Source of the DNA: Bradyrhizobium sp. WSM1417
GTDB taxonomy: Bacteria > Pseudomonadota > Alphaproteobacteria > Rhizobiales > Xanthobacteraceae
DNA: 64,000 nt
Reading direction: 5' to 3'
Assembly (NCBI RefSeq): GCF_000515415.1
Contig: NZ_KI911783.1
Location: 3,958,392 to 4,022,391 of the forward strand
Each line of letters starts with the position of its first letter. Position 1 is the first letter of the stretch. The position numbers and the translations under genes are program-made. This document shows, piece by piece, positions 19,704 to 29,266 of this stretch. Under the pieces are notes generated by a model. The model was not told the origin of the DNA and did not search any database. It saw only the letters and a list, made by a program, of their open reading frames with translations.

Positions 19704-21235
19704 CTGGCGGTGGAGGGACTGGTTCGCGGCGACAAAACGCCAGATGGCAATTTGCTTGTGAAGGCGCGGGTCTTGGGTTGAACACGCGATCCGTCGATCA
19801 CCTCGAGGTGGCCGCAGCGGTTCAAAGTATGCAACTTCCTGCCGGGCCATGCCGGTCCGGGCCGCAGAGAGTGGCGGACAATCTGCTTGAACGTCGTCGG
19901 CGAAAGTTCGACGATTTCCGCCAGGGCGAGCGCTGCGCCGTATCCGCCGGCACAATCCTGGACCGGGCGCCACAATTTGTCATTGATGGTGACGAAATTC
20001 CCCGCAGGCCGCGTGCTCGCGCGATCGATCAGCACGGGGTTGCTGGCATGCGGCAACCACGGGCCCATGAGGTGCTCGGCGTAATAGATCGCCAGCGAAT
20101 CCGAATAGCCGCCGGTGCCGTCGCGCCAGGCTCCGAACAGATAATTCAGGCCGTTGTGTCGCGTGATCGTGGCATCGGCCAGCTCGACGCCCGAAAGCAG
20201 CGTCGCGTGCCGCTCCCATTTGTCGGGAAACCGGACGCATTTGTAAATGGCGACGTCCCCATTGGTCGAGCTCTCCGGGATCATCCACAACGCGCCATCG
20301 TCCTCGATCAAGAACGGATAGGAGAGGTGCCAAGGCTCGTTCAGCACGGGCACAACTTCTCCGACGGGGCCGGCATCGTCGAACTCGATTGCCGAAATGA
20401 TTCCTTTTCCAACCCGGTGATCGAGATCTTCAAAGAAGACGAATGTTCTTCCCTGCCAGGTGATCGGGAAAGGATCGGCGTAGAAGTGATTTCCGGGATC
20501 GGCAAGGACGTTCCACGAAGGCCCTGACAGATCTCCACTCTGCCAGACGCCGGCGCCATCATTGAAGCGCCATCCGACATGCCAATGCGGGGCATAGCAG
20601 CAGAGGCGATAGATCTCCTTGGCGATCGACGTCGCTAGGCCGCGCGCAACGTACGCCGCCGGCGGGCGGCCGTTATCAATTAGGGCGGGGCGTGCCAGCT
20701 GCGGCACGATGCGCGGTCGTCCCGACAGGATGGCCGCCACCATGGTCAGGGTTCGCGCCATGACGGTTTCCAGTCCGCCGCTCAGACCGGCCGCGACTTC
20801 GGCGGAGGGGTGGCCGCGATCGAGGACGGCGCCGTCGACCTCGTTGATGATTTCGATCACCGGCAGATCGCCGGCGAGTATGGCGGCAAGGGCTGCGTTT
20901 TCGCCTGCGGCTCCATTGAACAGCGGGCGGAGATACTGCTGGGCGGAGCAGTTCGGATCCCGCGCGGCACCGGTGAAATCGACGATCACCTCAGGCGTTC
21001 CGGCGCGAGCCTGCATTCGTTCGGGATTGATCTTCAGCCTGTCGGTGCCGCTGTGTTTGCCCCTGTGCAACACCAAACGTTCGATTTCGAACAGCATGTC
21101 GAGACCAGCCGGCCGCGGCTCCGCCGTTGCCGTCCAGGCGATCTGGACCGGTACATCCCGGCCGCCGATCGACAGCGTCTCGCGGCCCATCCACCGCCGC
21201 GCATTCTCAATTTCACAGCGAAACTCGATGGTCAT
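19700..21235 (-). CDS. Glycan-associated protein with C-terminal beta-propeller (GINT1/GH43-like fold)
   Basis: The 511-residue protein lacks a signal peptide. Residues about 1-215 form a domain I do not recognise with confidence, perhaps formyltransferase-like. Residues 240-500 show repeated blades such as HFYADPFPITWQGRTFVFF, HLSYPFLIEDDGALWMIPES and HNGLNYLFGAWRDGTGG. This pattern is seen in plant glucosamine inositolphosphorylceramide transferase N-terminal domains and in bacterial proteins encoded in polysaccharide clusters. It is 30 bases downstream of the glycosyltransferase gene and likely co-transcribed with it. A role in sugar transfer or modification is inferred from context. Confidence 0.65.
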   Translation of the reverse strand: MTIEFRCEIENARRWMGRETLSIGGRDVPVQIAWTATAEPRPAGLDMLFEIERLVLHRGKHSGTDRLKINPERMQARAGTPEVIVDFTGAARDPNCSAQQYLRPLFNGAAGENAALAAILAGDLPVIEIINEVDGAVLDRGHPSAEVAAGLSGGLETVMARTLTMVAAILSGRPRIVPQLARPALIDNGRPPAAYVARGLATSIAKEIYRLCCYAPHWHVGWRFNDGAGVWQSGDLSGPSWNVLADPGNHFYADPFPITWQGRTFVFFEDLDHRVGKGIISAIEFDDAGPVGEVVPVLNEPWHLSYPFLIEDDGALWMIPESSTNGDVAIYKCVRFPDKWERHATLLSGVELADATITRHNGLNYLFGAWRDGTGGYSDSLAIYYAEHLMGPWLPHASNPVLIDRASTRPAGNFVTINDKLWRPVQDCAGGYGAALALAEIVELSPTTFKQIVRHSLRPGPAWPGRKLHTLNRCGHLEVIDGSRVQPKTRAFTSKLPSGVLSPRTSPSTAS

Positions 21236-21265
21236 GTCGAGCCGATCCGTTTCAATGCGTCCCGA

Positions 21266-22441
21266 TCAAATGACCTGGCCGAGAATTCGAACGTATTCCT
21301 CCACCATGGCGTCCACTGAATAGCGCAGCTTCAGGCCTTTGGCGTTTTGTCGCAGTTCGTCGCTCAGTTTTTGGTCCGTCAGGAGCCGGGAGACGGCGGC
21401 CGACAGCTTGGTATGATCGGTGGCATCGACGAAAAGCGCTGTCGGCTTGCCTTCGACGGACAACACCTCGCGCAAGACCGGGAGATCGGTGACGACGGAG
21501 GGAACGCCGGCATTTGCGGCCTCCACAGCGGCAAGGCCGAAGGTCTCCGCCTGCGTCGGAAATACGAACACGTCGAGAGCCGCGAGAAACTCCGCCATCT
21601 GGCGCGGGGTGATTTCGCCGAGCAGATGCAGCCTGTCCGATACTCTCAACTCATCCGCCAACTGCCGCAGCCGGGCCTCGTCGGCTCCCTGGCCGGCCAG
21701 CGCGAGCTGCCAGGAGGGTTGATCCGGCAACAGACGTATCGCCGCGTCGAGCCGCTTGTGCGGATGCAATCTTGCTGCGCAGCCGAGCAGGGTGCTTTCC
21801 GGCGGCAGATTGAATTTCTGTCGCGCGGCTTGCTTCGTCAGGGTGAGCGCCTTGTCGTCGAAGCCGTGCGGGACATGCACCATGCGCGAGCGATAGGCCT
21901 TCGGGTAGCGCGAATACTCGCGCTGCATGTCCTGCGAGTTGAGCGTGATGCGGTCGAAGAAGCCGAGGCTGCCCATGACGATGTCGGCGGTGCGGACTGG
22001 CCAGCTCATCGACAGCGCGGATGAAACCTGATTGGCGATGACAGGCGCACGGCAGATCAGGCGCGCCACGCCGGCGCCGATGACATTGCCGAAGTGCTGA
22101 AACGTCAGAACGGCGTCGGGCCTGGTGGCCCTGATATGGCCGCCGAGCGTCCACAGCATTCGCAGCAGCGCCAGCGGATTTCCCGGTCGGCGCGACGCGC
22201 AATAGATCGTGTCGGGCGGCTCATCGAACGAATCCGACTTGCGAAAGAAGAACAGATTGGTGACCCGATAGCCGCGGGCGGTCAGCCCGGCGCCAAGCAG
22301 GCGCGAGATCTCCTGCGCACCGGCGTTCTCGGCCTGGGTCTGTACGAGGAGCACGTGCGGCTTTTGTGCGCTACCGTTAGGCGGCGGGAGTGCTGTCGCA
22401 GTCGTCTCGCCCAACGCCTTGTCTGGCTGGTAATGCAGCAC
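21266..22441 (-). CDS. Glycosyltransferase family 4 (GT-B)
   Basis: The protein is 391 residues from GTG 22441, with no strong ribosome binding site. The N-terminal domain begins around VLLVQTQAENAGAQEISRLL. The C-terminal domain has LLGCAARLHPHKRLDAAIRLL, and the nucleotide-sugar Glu motif occurs in ETFGLAAVEAANAGVPSVVTD. This is the GT-B fold of retaining GT4 enzymes, which transfer a sugar from a nucleotide donor at the cytoplasmic face of the membrane. It lies in the exopolysaccharide locus and is divergent from the GumC-like gene. Donor and acceptor cannot be told. Confidence 0.9.
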   Translation of the reverse strand: MLHYQPDKALGETTATALPPPNGSAQKPHVLLVQTQAENAGAQEISRLLGAGLTARGYRVTNLFFFRKSDSFDEPPDTIYCASRRPGNPLALLRMLWTLGGHIRATRPDAVLTFQHFGNVIGAGVARLICRAPVIANQVSSALSMSWPVRTADIVMGSLGFFDRITLNSQDMQREYSRYPKAYRSRMVHVPHGFDDKALTLTKQAARQKFNLPPESTLLGCAARLHPHKRLDAAIRLLPDQPSWQLALAGQGADEARLRQLADELRVSDRLHLLGEITPRQMAEFLAALDVFVFPTQAETFGLAAVEAANAGVPSVVTDLPVLREVLSVEGKPTALFVDATDHTKLSAAVSRLLTDQKLSDELRQNAKGLKLRYSVDAMVEEYVRILGQVI

Positions 22442-22723
22442 GGATCCCGACCCACTGAAGAAACGAATTTTTCAACTTCTTAACTCCGTATCTACCATGC
22501 GGGCATCGCGCGGACACCGACTAGCAATAAACGGAGTTAATGCGCGCCCTGCCGCAAGGGCATCGTTCGCGAATGAATTCCGCTGGTTCCCGACAAAACG
22601 AAGCGAGCGCGTTAACCAGTTGGTCATGACCGCGCCAGGCGCAGGTAACCGCGGATTAACCATAGATATTTACGTTGGAGCAGGCACTGAACAGTGTTCG
22701 CCAGTTGAATCCGAGTAAAATCC
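22442..22723. promoter_or_regulatory. Divergent promoter region with a 10-bp inverted repeat
   Basis: This gene-free 282-base gap lies between divergent starts (glycosyltransferase and GumC-like gene). TTAACTCCGT at 22480-22489 is exactly complementary to ACGGAGTTAA at 22531-22540, with 41 bases between, which suits a looped or dimer-of-dimers operator. The part near 22600-22680 is AT-richer and may hold the rightward promoter. Confidence 0.45.
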
Positions 22724-24817
22724 ATGACGTTCGGTCGCCGCGCAGACCCGACAAGTTCCGGATCGACCGGTGCCGCCGCGTCGTGGCAGACGCGACATGC
22801 GTCGAACGGCGAGTCGCGCGAATCCGCCACGCGCTTGGGCGGTGCGCTCACGGCCGCGGGTGCGCTCTCCTTCATGCGGGACAACGCTCGCCGCATCCTG
22901 ACGCTCGCTCTCGCTATTTTTGTCCTTGGCGTCGTCGTTCTCCTGGTGATCCCGGTTCGGTTTGCCGCGACCGCGCTGGTCGTGGTCGATCCCCGCGAGC
23001 AACGCGTGACCTCGGAGCAGGACGTTCTGCCGGGCATCGGGCAGGATAGCGCCGCGCTGCAAAGCCTGGTCGAAGTGGCGAAGTCCGACGGCTTTCTCGA
23101 GCCGCTGATCGAGCAGCTCAAGATTCGGGACGACCAGGACATTTCCGGAGGACATACCGACCCCGCGCGCCTGCTCGAGAGATTCCGCAACCGCCTCGAC
23201 ATTTCCCGGCGCGGGCTGACCTATGTCATCGCCATCCGTTTCACGTCGAACCGGCCGGAGCGGGCGGCTTACTATGCCAATGCCATCGCCGAGGCGTTCG
23301 TCGCCAGCCAGGGCCGCAGCCGCACTGACGCGACCGACGAGGCCGCCGACTGGCTCAGTGGCCGGCTCAAATCATTGAACGAACGGTTGAAGGCGTCAGA
23401 GGACGCCGTGGCCACGTTCAAGCTCGAGCACAGGATCGTCAACGCGGGCAAGGATTCCACCACCCAGCAATTGCGGGTCACCGAACTGTCGCAGCAGGTT
23501 GCCGCTGCGCGGGCCCGGACCGAAGAAGCGAAGGCCCGCTACGAGCAGGCGCAGCGCGACGTGAAGGCGAATGTCGATAGCCCCGTCAAGCAGGATCTCC
23601 TGAGCGCCCTGCGCGCACAGCGGTCGGCGCTCAATGACCAGATTGCGCAGAAGCGGGCGGTGTTCGGCGATCGCCATCCCGACCTCGTCATGTCGTACAG
23701 CCAGTTGACCGATCTCAACAGGCAGATCGAGGTCGAGCGGACGAAGGGCATCGATACCGCAAAATCGGAATACGAGGCCCAGCGCGAACAGCAGAAGGCG
23801 CTGGAAGGCCAGATGAAGGCGGCGGAATCGCAGCTTCTGGTCGATGGTCAGGCACTGGTCCGGCTCCAGGAGCTGCAGCGCGACGCCGAGGCCAACAGAA
23901 ACATCTACGAGCAGTTCCTCTCGCGCTCCAAGACGACGAACGAGCAGCGCCTCTTGCAGAGCTCCCAGACCAAGATTGCGTCGTCCGCCATTCCGCCGCT
24001 GCGCTCGACGCTTCCACCGCTGTCTCTGCTGCTCGCCGCTCTCGCGATCGGTTCGCTGCTGACATCGACGGCGGTCGTTGTCGCCACGGGACGCGGATCG
24101 GACAAGTCCGCGCCTGATAGCCGCGACCCCGAGCCGGCTCCGCGCCCGCCCGCGACGTGGTCACGTCCGCCGGTTTGGGCCCGCATTCCCGACCTGACGC
24201 CTGGCGAGGTCCCCAGAAACATCTGGCAAGGTCCGGTGTCCGCGACGACCGAACTCGATCTCGGACCGCATCTGCGTCCGCTGCTGGAGCGGCTGGAGAA
24301 GGTGCCGGGACCTCGTGGCAAGGTCGTCCTCGTGATGTCGGTCGGGAAGCGGGCCGGCGGCAACACCGTCGCGCGGTCGCTGAATCGATGGGCGTTGAAC
24401 ACCGGGAAGCTGAGCGTGTTGATCCGGGTCGAGCCGGACCTCGGCGGTGCCGCAGCTGGCCTTGCCAAGGGCCAGGCCGACGGCATGACAACCGCGGATT
24501 TCCGCAGCGTCGATGAGCTCCTGAGCGCCAGCAAGAAGCCCCAGCCACAGCCCGCGGACGATATTCGCTCGGAGTTCGATCTGATCGTCGTCCACGCCAC
24601 CTCCCTGGCGTTGCAGCCGGAGGCGGCGGCGCTGGCTGCTCACGCCGATCTTGTCATGCTGGTCGCGCGCGAGGACGCCGTCGACTCCGCCGCAATGCGC
24701 AGGGCAATCGCTGCGCTCTCCCGGTTTGCCGGCGTGCCGACGGGCATCGTCGTCAATCGTGTGCCGGCCGGCCCGTCGGCGTCGCGTCGCGGCGAAGTGC
24801 TGGGGCTGGCTGGTTGA
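22724..24817 (+). CDS. Wzz/GumC-type polysaccharide co-polymerase with degenerate tyrosine-kinase domain
   Basis: The 697-residue inner-membrane protein has its first membrane span around residues 57-76, then the Wzz segment. A long periplasmic coiled coil (about residues 200-420) and a second span near residues 430-450 (PPLSLLLAALAIGSLLTSTA) follow. The cytoplasmic part from about residue 530 resembles the BY-kinase fold, but the P-loop reads SVGKRAGGNTVARSLN without the GK[ST] of a true Walker A, and there is no C-terminal tyrosine cluster. It probably controls chain length and export of an exopolysaccharide without kinase activity. Other genes for assembly surround it. Confidence 0.85.
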   Translation: MTFGRRADPTSSGSTGAAASWQTRHASNGESRESATRLGGALTAAGALSFMRDNARRILTLALAIFVLGVVVLLVIPVRFAATALVVVDPREQRVTSEQDVLPGIGQDSAALQSLVEVAKSDGFLEPLIEQLKIRDDQDISGGHTDPARLLERFRNRLDISRRGLTYVIAIRFTSNRPERAAYYANAIAEAFVASQGRSRTDATDEAADWLSGRLKSLNERLKASEDAVATFKLEHRIVNAGKDSTTQQLRVTELSQQVAAARARTEEAKARYEQAQRDVKANVDSPVKQDLLSALRAQRSALNDQIAQKRAVFGDRHPDLVMSYSQLTDLNRQIEVERTKGIDTAKSEYEAQREQQKALEGQMKAAESQLLVDGQALVRLQELQRDAEANRNIYEQFLSRSKTTNEQRLLQSSQTKIASSAIPPLRSTLPPLSLLLAALAIGSLLTSTAVVVATGRGSDKSAPDSRDPEPAPRPPATWSRPPVWARIPDLTPGEVPRNIWQGPVSATTELDLGPHLRPLLERLEKVPGPRGKVVLVMSVGKRAGGNTVARSLNRWALNTGKLSVLIRVEPDLGGAAAGLAKGQADGMTTADFRSVDELLSASKKPQPQPADDIRSEFDLIVVHATSLALQPEAAALAAHADLVMLVAREDAVDSAAMRRAIAALSRFAGVPTGIVVNRVPAGPSASRRGEVLGLAG

Positions 24818-24869
24818 CGCCACCGGCAACGGATTGCCAAGCCGTGCAATCGTCTCGCTGAACAGACGT

Positions 24870-26216
24870 CTATTCGCCGGAGTCCGCGCCACGGACCGCG
24901 TAGGCGCTAGGCTTCGATGTCGAGAAGCGCAAAAGCCCCAGAATCGATGGATCGACCCCGGTTCGCCGGCGACAGAGGATGTTGAGAGCAATGGTCGCAA
25001 GCGCCAGCGACACAGTGGCCGAGATCGCTGCGCCAAGAACGCCGAGCCAGGGAATGAGGACGAGAAATCCGACCAGCCGCAGCGCGACGTTCCCCGCGAT
25101 CACGGGGACATATTCGCGCTCATAGCCGGTCAGCTGCAAGATCGCCGCAGACGGACCGCCCGCGGCCTGGAACGCCGTTCCGATCGCGAGCACGATCAAG
25201 ACCCAGTGTTGCGCAGCGAAATGCGGCCCGAACAGGTTGAGCAGATGGGGACCTCCAACCCAGATCAGGAGGAGTCCGCTGACCACGCACACCGCGGTCA
25301 CTTCCGCCATGAGCCGCAACGTTCGCTCGAACTCCTGATGGTTCTTGCTGAAGTACAGCGAGGGCAGTCGACGTGCGCCAAAACTGTACAGTGCCGCCGA
25401 CAGCATGGCGAAGATGTTGGCCAGGCGCGAAGCGGCAAAGTAAATTCCGGCGGTTGTCGGGTCCAGCATCCAGTAGACCAGAATGACGTCGAAATACTGG
25501 TTCGCGGCCTCGAGGATGGATGCGACCCAGAAATGAAGCGCGCTCGATCTCCAGCGCGACATCTCGGACCCCGCCGCCGTGCCGCGGAAATCCGGCAGGG
25601 TTCGCGCAATCGCGATGATCTGTGCAATCAGTCCGACCGACATGGCAATCGTCATCACGGCGATCAATTCGGCGGGATCGAGCTGGCGATGGCCGAACAT
25701 GATTGCGAGCAGGAACAGCACGACGCTGACGCGCCAGAAGAACTCCCTGTTTCCTTCGCCCATGAGAATGCTGACCAGCGAGCGTGCGATCTGGCTGCCA
25801 AGCATCAGTCCCGCATTCACGGCCGTGTAGGCCGACACCGCGATGACCAGCAGCCACGAGGCGCCTTTGATGTTCGCGCCGATCGCGATTGCGCCGATCG
25901 CAATCAGCATCGCGACGGAGGAAATCTTCAGGCTCGATAGCAGCACGCCTTTGGTGAGATCGGGCTGATTTCCCACCCGATACTCGTTCAGAAATCGCAC
26001 CAGCAGCGATTCTTGGCCCACCAGTCCGACGACCGCCGCCATCTGGGCCACCGAAAGCCAGGTCGCAAAGATGCCGAACCCATCGGGCGACATCGTTCGT
26101 GCCGCAAGCGAGAACAACGCGAACGCAAGCGCGCCGCTACCAACCTTGAGAAGGATGGTTCCGGCAACACCGCGCGTCACGTCGCGCCGCATGAACTGGA
26201 CGATGGATTCGATCAT
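24870..26216 (-). CDS. Polysaccharide flippase (Wzx/MATE-like, PST family)
   Basis: The 448-residue protein is almost wholly hydrophobic with about 12 membrane spans and starts with the usual short amphipathic helix, then SGALAFALFSLAARTMSPDG. The pattern RTMSPDGFGIFATWLSVAQ is typical of polysaccharide-biosynthesis flippases, which move lipid-linked repeat units to the periplasm. It lies opposite and just downstream of the GumC-like gene and upstream of the Wzy-like gene, as expected of a Wzx/Wzy-dependent locus. Confidence 0.87.
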   Translation of the reverse strand: MIESIVQFMRRDVTRGVAGTILLKVGSGALAFALFSLAARTMSPDGFGIFATWLSVAQMAAVVGLVGQESLLVRFLNEYRVGNQPDLTKGVLLSSLKISSVAMLIAIGAIAIGANIKGASWLLVIAVSAYTAVNAGLMLGSQIARSLVSILMGEGNREFFWRVSVVLFLLAIMFGHRQLDPAELIAVMTIAMSVGLIAQIIAIARTLPDFRGTAAGSEMSRWRSSALHFWVASILEAANQYFDVILVYWMLDPTTAGIYFAASRLANIFAMLSAALYSFGARRLPSLYFSKNHQEFERTLRLMAEVTAVCVVSGLLLIWVGGPHLLNLFGPHFAAQHWVLIVLAIGTAFQAAGGPSAAILQLTGYEREYVPVIAGNVALRLVGFLVLIPWLGVLGAAISATVSLALATIALNILCRRRTGVDPSILGLLRFSTSKPSAYAVRGADSGE

Positions 26217-26649
26217 GAAAACTTAACGAGGCAACTTTCCTGAAGAGACACTTTCCGATTGCTTGCGACAGCCTAGCATGGCGAAAAACCACGAGTGTTA
26301 ATGAGCGGCCTCCATGATCCCGCCGACCGCGGCGATGTCGCGGCCATGCCTGTTGCTTCACTATGGAACATCGTTGAGCCCATTGTCCCAGATAGAGCAA
26401 ACTTCAGCCTGATCGCGTGGCGGCATAGCGCCGCATCGACGGCCAATGAGGCGAGATGAGCCGCTGGAATGCGGACCGGCTCGCCGGGAATGGCCATCCC
26501 GAGCAAGGCGCGTGCCGAATCTCATCGGGCCGGGCAGGTCTGCGCTGCATTAACCGAGATAGCGAGAAATGATCGCGTTTGGTCCTGCGATGCGACATCA
26601 GGCGAGAGAATTGCACGGGCAAGCATCGTTGACCGTGGGAGCCTGGATC
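26217..26649. other. Gene-free region between divergent genes
   Basis: This 433-base gap lies between the flippase start and the FAD oxidoreductase start. It contains no convincing gene, repeat or terminator that I can see. An in-frame ATG at 26569 could extend the downstream gene by 27 residues, but GGGAGC before the ATG at 26650 argues for the shorter form. It probably holds two divergent promoters. Confidence 0.4.
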
Positions 26650-27873
26650 ATGACGGCGGATAGCAACGAACCCGAGCCGATTGCCGCAGCCGGCCCTTCG
26701 ACGATCGTCGCCGACATCGCGATCGTTGGCGGCGGCCTTGCGGGCTCGCTGGCGGCGGCCGTGCTCGCGCGGTCAGGGTATCGTGTCGCTCTCGTCGACA
26801 AGCGCGCGGTCCATCCGGACGAGTTCCGGGTCGAGAAAATCGGCGGCCATCAGCTGGAGATGTTGCGTAAGCTGGGCTTCCTCGACGCGCTCGACAAGGT
26901 GGCCTGCCGATATGACCAGGTGCTCAATATCAGGGACGGCAAGGTGGTCGATGTCAGCGTCGGCCGGGCGTATGGACTCCCCTATGCCGATCTCGTCGCC
27001 ATGGCGCGCAGCCAACTGCCTGATCCGTCCAGCCTGATCGTCGACGAGGTCACGGCCGTCAACTGTAGCGACGATATCCAGCATATCGAGCTCGCGTCCG
27101 GACGGCGTATAACTGCGCGCCTCGTCGTGCTGGCCACGGGCATGGCGGGCGTTCTCGGCTACAAGCTCGGCATCAAGCGGCGCGTGCTTGCGGAGCGCCA
27201 TTCGGTTTCGTTCGGCTTCACGATCGCCCGCCGGGACGATGCGCCGTTCGATTTCGAAGCGCTGACCTGTTACGGCGAGCGCACGGCGGACGGCATCGAT
27301 TATCTCAGCCTGTTTCCCGTGCGTGGCGGCATGCGGGCAAACCTCTTCATGTTCCGCGACCCGGCCGATCCGATCATGCGCGAATTGCGCCGCGAACCGG
27401 AAGCGACGGTTCTGCGCCTGCTGCCCGGATTGCGGCCTTACCTTGGCGATTTCCACGTGATCGACCGGGTGCAAAATTGGGTGATGGACCTGTCCGTCGT
27501 GGAAGGACATCTCCAGCCCGGCGTCGTGCTCATCGGCGATGCATTCCAGACCAATTGCCCGGCCGCCGGCACGGGAGTTGCCCGCCTGTTGGTCGACGTC
27601 GAGCGGCTCTGCACTGTATATGCGCCGCGTTGGCTGGTGACCGAGGGCATGAGCCGGGAGAAGATTTCGGAATTCTATTCCGATCCCGACAAGATCGCGG
27701 CCGACCAGCAGTCGCTGAAGATGGCGCGCTTCCGGCAGGCCCTGACGTCCCGCAACGATATCGGCTGGGATGTGCGGCGGCGGCTGCACTTCTTGCGACG
27801 CAGGATCACCCACCGGGTCGATCAAATGCGGCCAGGCTGGCTCGCGCAGGTTCGAAGCGCGCTACGCGCCTGA
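26650..27873 (+). CDS. FAD-dependent oxidoreductase of the PHBH/geranylgeranyl-reductase/halogenase fold
   Basis: With ATG 26650 the protein is 407 residues. It has an N-terminal FAD motif IAIVGGGLAGSLAAAVLARSG, an LVVLATGMAG segment and the GD motif VVLIGDAFQTNCPAAGTGVAR. The catalytic FAD-monooxygenase layout is present, but nothing identifies the substrate. The C-terminus is rich in arginine (LHFLRRRITHRVDQM). It is embedded in the polysaccharide locus, so it might modify a lipid carrier, pigment or sugar, but the context does not decide this. Confidence 0.75.
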   Translation: MTADSNEPEPIAAAGPSTIVADIAIVGGGLAGSLAAAVLARSGYRVALVDKRAVHPDEFRVEKIGGHQLEMLRKLGFLDALDKVACRYDQVLNIRDGKVVDVSVGRAYGLPYADLVAMARSQLPDPSSLIVDEVTAVNCSDDIQHIELASGRRITARLVVLATGMAGVLGYKLGIKRRVLAERHSVSFGFTIARRDDAPFDFEALTCYGERTADGIDYLSLFPVRGGMRANLFMFRDPADPIMRELRREPEATVLRLLPGLRPYLGDFHVIDRVQNWVMDLSVVEGHLQPGVVLIGDAFQTNCPAAGTGVARLLVDVERLCTVYAPRWLVTEGMSREKISEFYSDPDKIAADQQSLKMARFRQALTSRNDIGWDVRRRLHFLRRRITHRVDQMRPGWLAQVRSALRA

Positions 27874-27905
27874 GAACCGTCGTATCGTCGGGGGCCTCGC
27901 GCCTG

Positions 27906-29042
27906 TCAGCGCGTTGGCGTTGACGTCCCCGTCGGCAGAAGCCTGAACTCCGACATTCGCTTGGCGGCCTGTTTGAGCCAGGGAGCCTGTTTCAGTGCGA
28001 ACAAGGAAATGGCGCCCACCGTGCTGCCGGCCTGCGTGACCGCCCACATCGGCGAAGGCTGCGCGCCGAACAGTTTCTTGTAGGGCTCGTCACCGATGGT
28101 GAAATCGAGCATCTGATCCCCGCGCTCGATGCAGTCCTTCGCCACCTGCTCGAACATCAGTGCGCCCAGGGACTGGCTCTTGTATCCGGCAATGTCGAAG
28201 GCACTCATGATGACGAGGAAGCTGCCTCGATGGCAGAGCCCGAGCACGGCGGCGATCACCTCGCCATCCATCTTCATGGCATAGAGCCGGACAAAGGAGC
28301 CGAGGCCGCGCTGCGCCATCTCGGAATAGAAGCCGTAATATTCGGAGCGTTGGAGCAGATCGCCATCGCCTTGAGTCTGAAAGCGTGGACCGCGAAACTT
28401 CCTCATCACGTCCAATGCGTCGAGGACGGAGGCGCTGTCGCTGCAGCATGAAAAACTTAAGTCGCCCTTCTTCTGGAGCTGCCGGGATTTCTTTGCGAGC
28501 TCCTTCTGGTAGGAGCGGTCCATCGTACTGGCGCGCCATTGCTCGAACGGCGCGACGAGAACGGTCGCGTAAGCGTTGGAGTCCATCGCGACGCGGCGGG
28601 GCGTCGCCAGGAGGTTCTCGATCGGAAGCCGTCCGTCCGGCAGCTTGGTCATTCGGAGCAGATCGAACGGGCGGACGAGGTACCTGATTTCCGCGCACGC
28701 ACTCTCGTCCTTGAGCAACTCGGAAAAGATCTGCGGGCTGCACACCGGCGCCAGATAGTCGGAGACGCGGAGGTCGGCGAATTCGACGGTTCGTATCGGG
28801 CCGCGCCGGATCCGCAGCAAGGGCAGCACCATCGCAAGGCCGCCCGTCGCGCGGTGGCGGACCACGACAACGAGAGGCGTTGCGCCTGCATGAGACGCGA
28901 GCCTGGTATAGAGGGTGTCGAGCCAGAGCGGATGCTGGAACGCGGTGGCAGCCGAGTTGTCAAACAGCTCCGCGTAATCAGGCGACAGGAAGTCGAATCC
29001 CTGCTCGACGGCAATGTTGAACGTGCTGCTATGTCTGTTCAT
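27906..29042 (-). CDS. GNAT-fold acyltransferase of the FemAB/CelD type
   Basis: The most likely start is ATG 29042 (MNRHSSTFNIAVEQGFDFL, 378 residues). The frame is open farther upstream but there the sequence is rich in Arg/Ser and looks untranslated. Two GNAT-like halves are visible: residues 50-130 (PLVVVVRHRATGGLAMVLPL) and about 230-350, with LYAMKMDGEVIAAVLGLCHR and GALMFEQVAKDCIERGDQ. Such proteins occur in cellulose and exopolysaccharide clusters and are thought to acylate sugars or lipid intermediates. It is convergent with the FAD oxidoreductase gene and divergent from the polymerase gene. Confidence 0.8.
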   Translation of the reverse strand: MNRHSSTFNIAVEQGFDFLSPDYAELFDNSAATAFQHPLWLDTLYTRLASHAGATPLVVVVRHRATGGLAMVLPLLRIRRGPIRTVEFADLRVSDYLAPVCSPQIFSELLKDESACAEIRYLVRPFDLLRMTKLPDGRLPIENLLATPRRVAMDSNAYATVLVAPFEQWRASTMDRSYQKELAKKSRQLQKKGDLSFSCCSDSASVLDALDVMRKFRGPRFQTQGDGDLLQRSEYYGFYSEMAQRGLGSFVRLYAMKMDGEVIAAVLGLCHRGSFLVIMSAFDIAGYKSQSLGALMFEQVAKDCIERGDQMLDFTIGDEPYKKLFGAQPSPMWAVTQAGSTVGAISLFALKQAPWLKQAAKRMSEFRLLPTGTSTPTR

Positions 29043-29187
29043 GATACCAGGGAAACCGGATAGCTCGGGACGATCGATCGAGCCGGACCTGCGCTTTATA
29101 GCAGGTTCGTTACGGGCGAGACACCGGCGGCGTGTGATTTGCATTAATGCCTCGCGCAAGGCTCACATCGTTACCAAACCGTTAATT

Positions 29188-29218
29188 TCTCACAACGGCG
29201 CCGCCTGGCGGCGTGAGA
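29188..29218. other. Stem-loop in the divergent region before the polymerase gene
   Basis: CGCCGC (29199-29204) pairs with GCGGCG (29208-29213) across a 3-base loop, flanked by TCTCAC (29188-29193) and GTGAGA (29213-29218), which can extend the stem past a bulge. It lies 49 bases upstream of the ATG at 29267 and may be in the mRNA leader. Confidence 0.35.
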
Positions 29219-29266
29219 TCGGCCTGCGCTAGCAAATTATTAACCGCGCTTAAGGAAGGTCATCTC

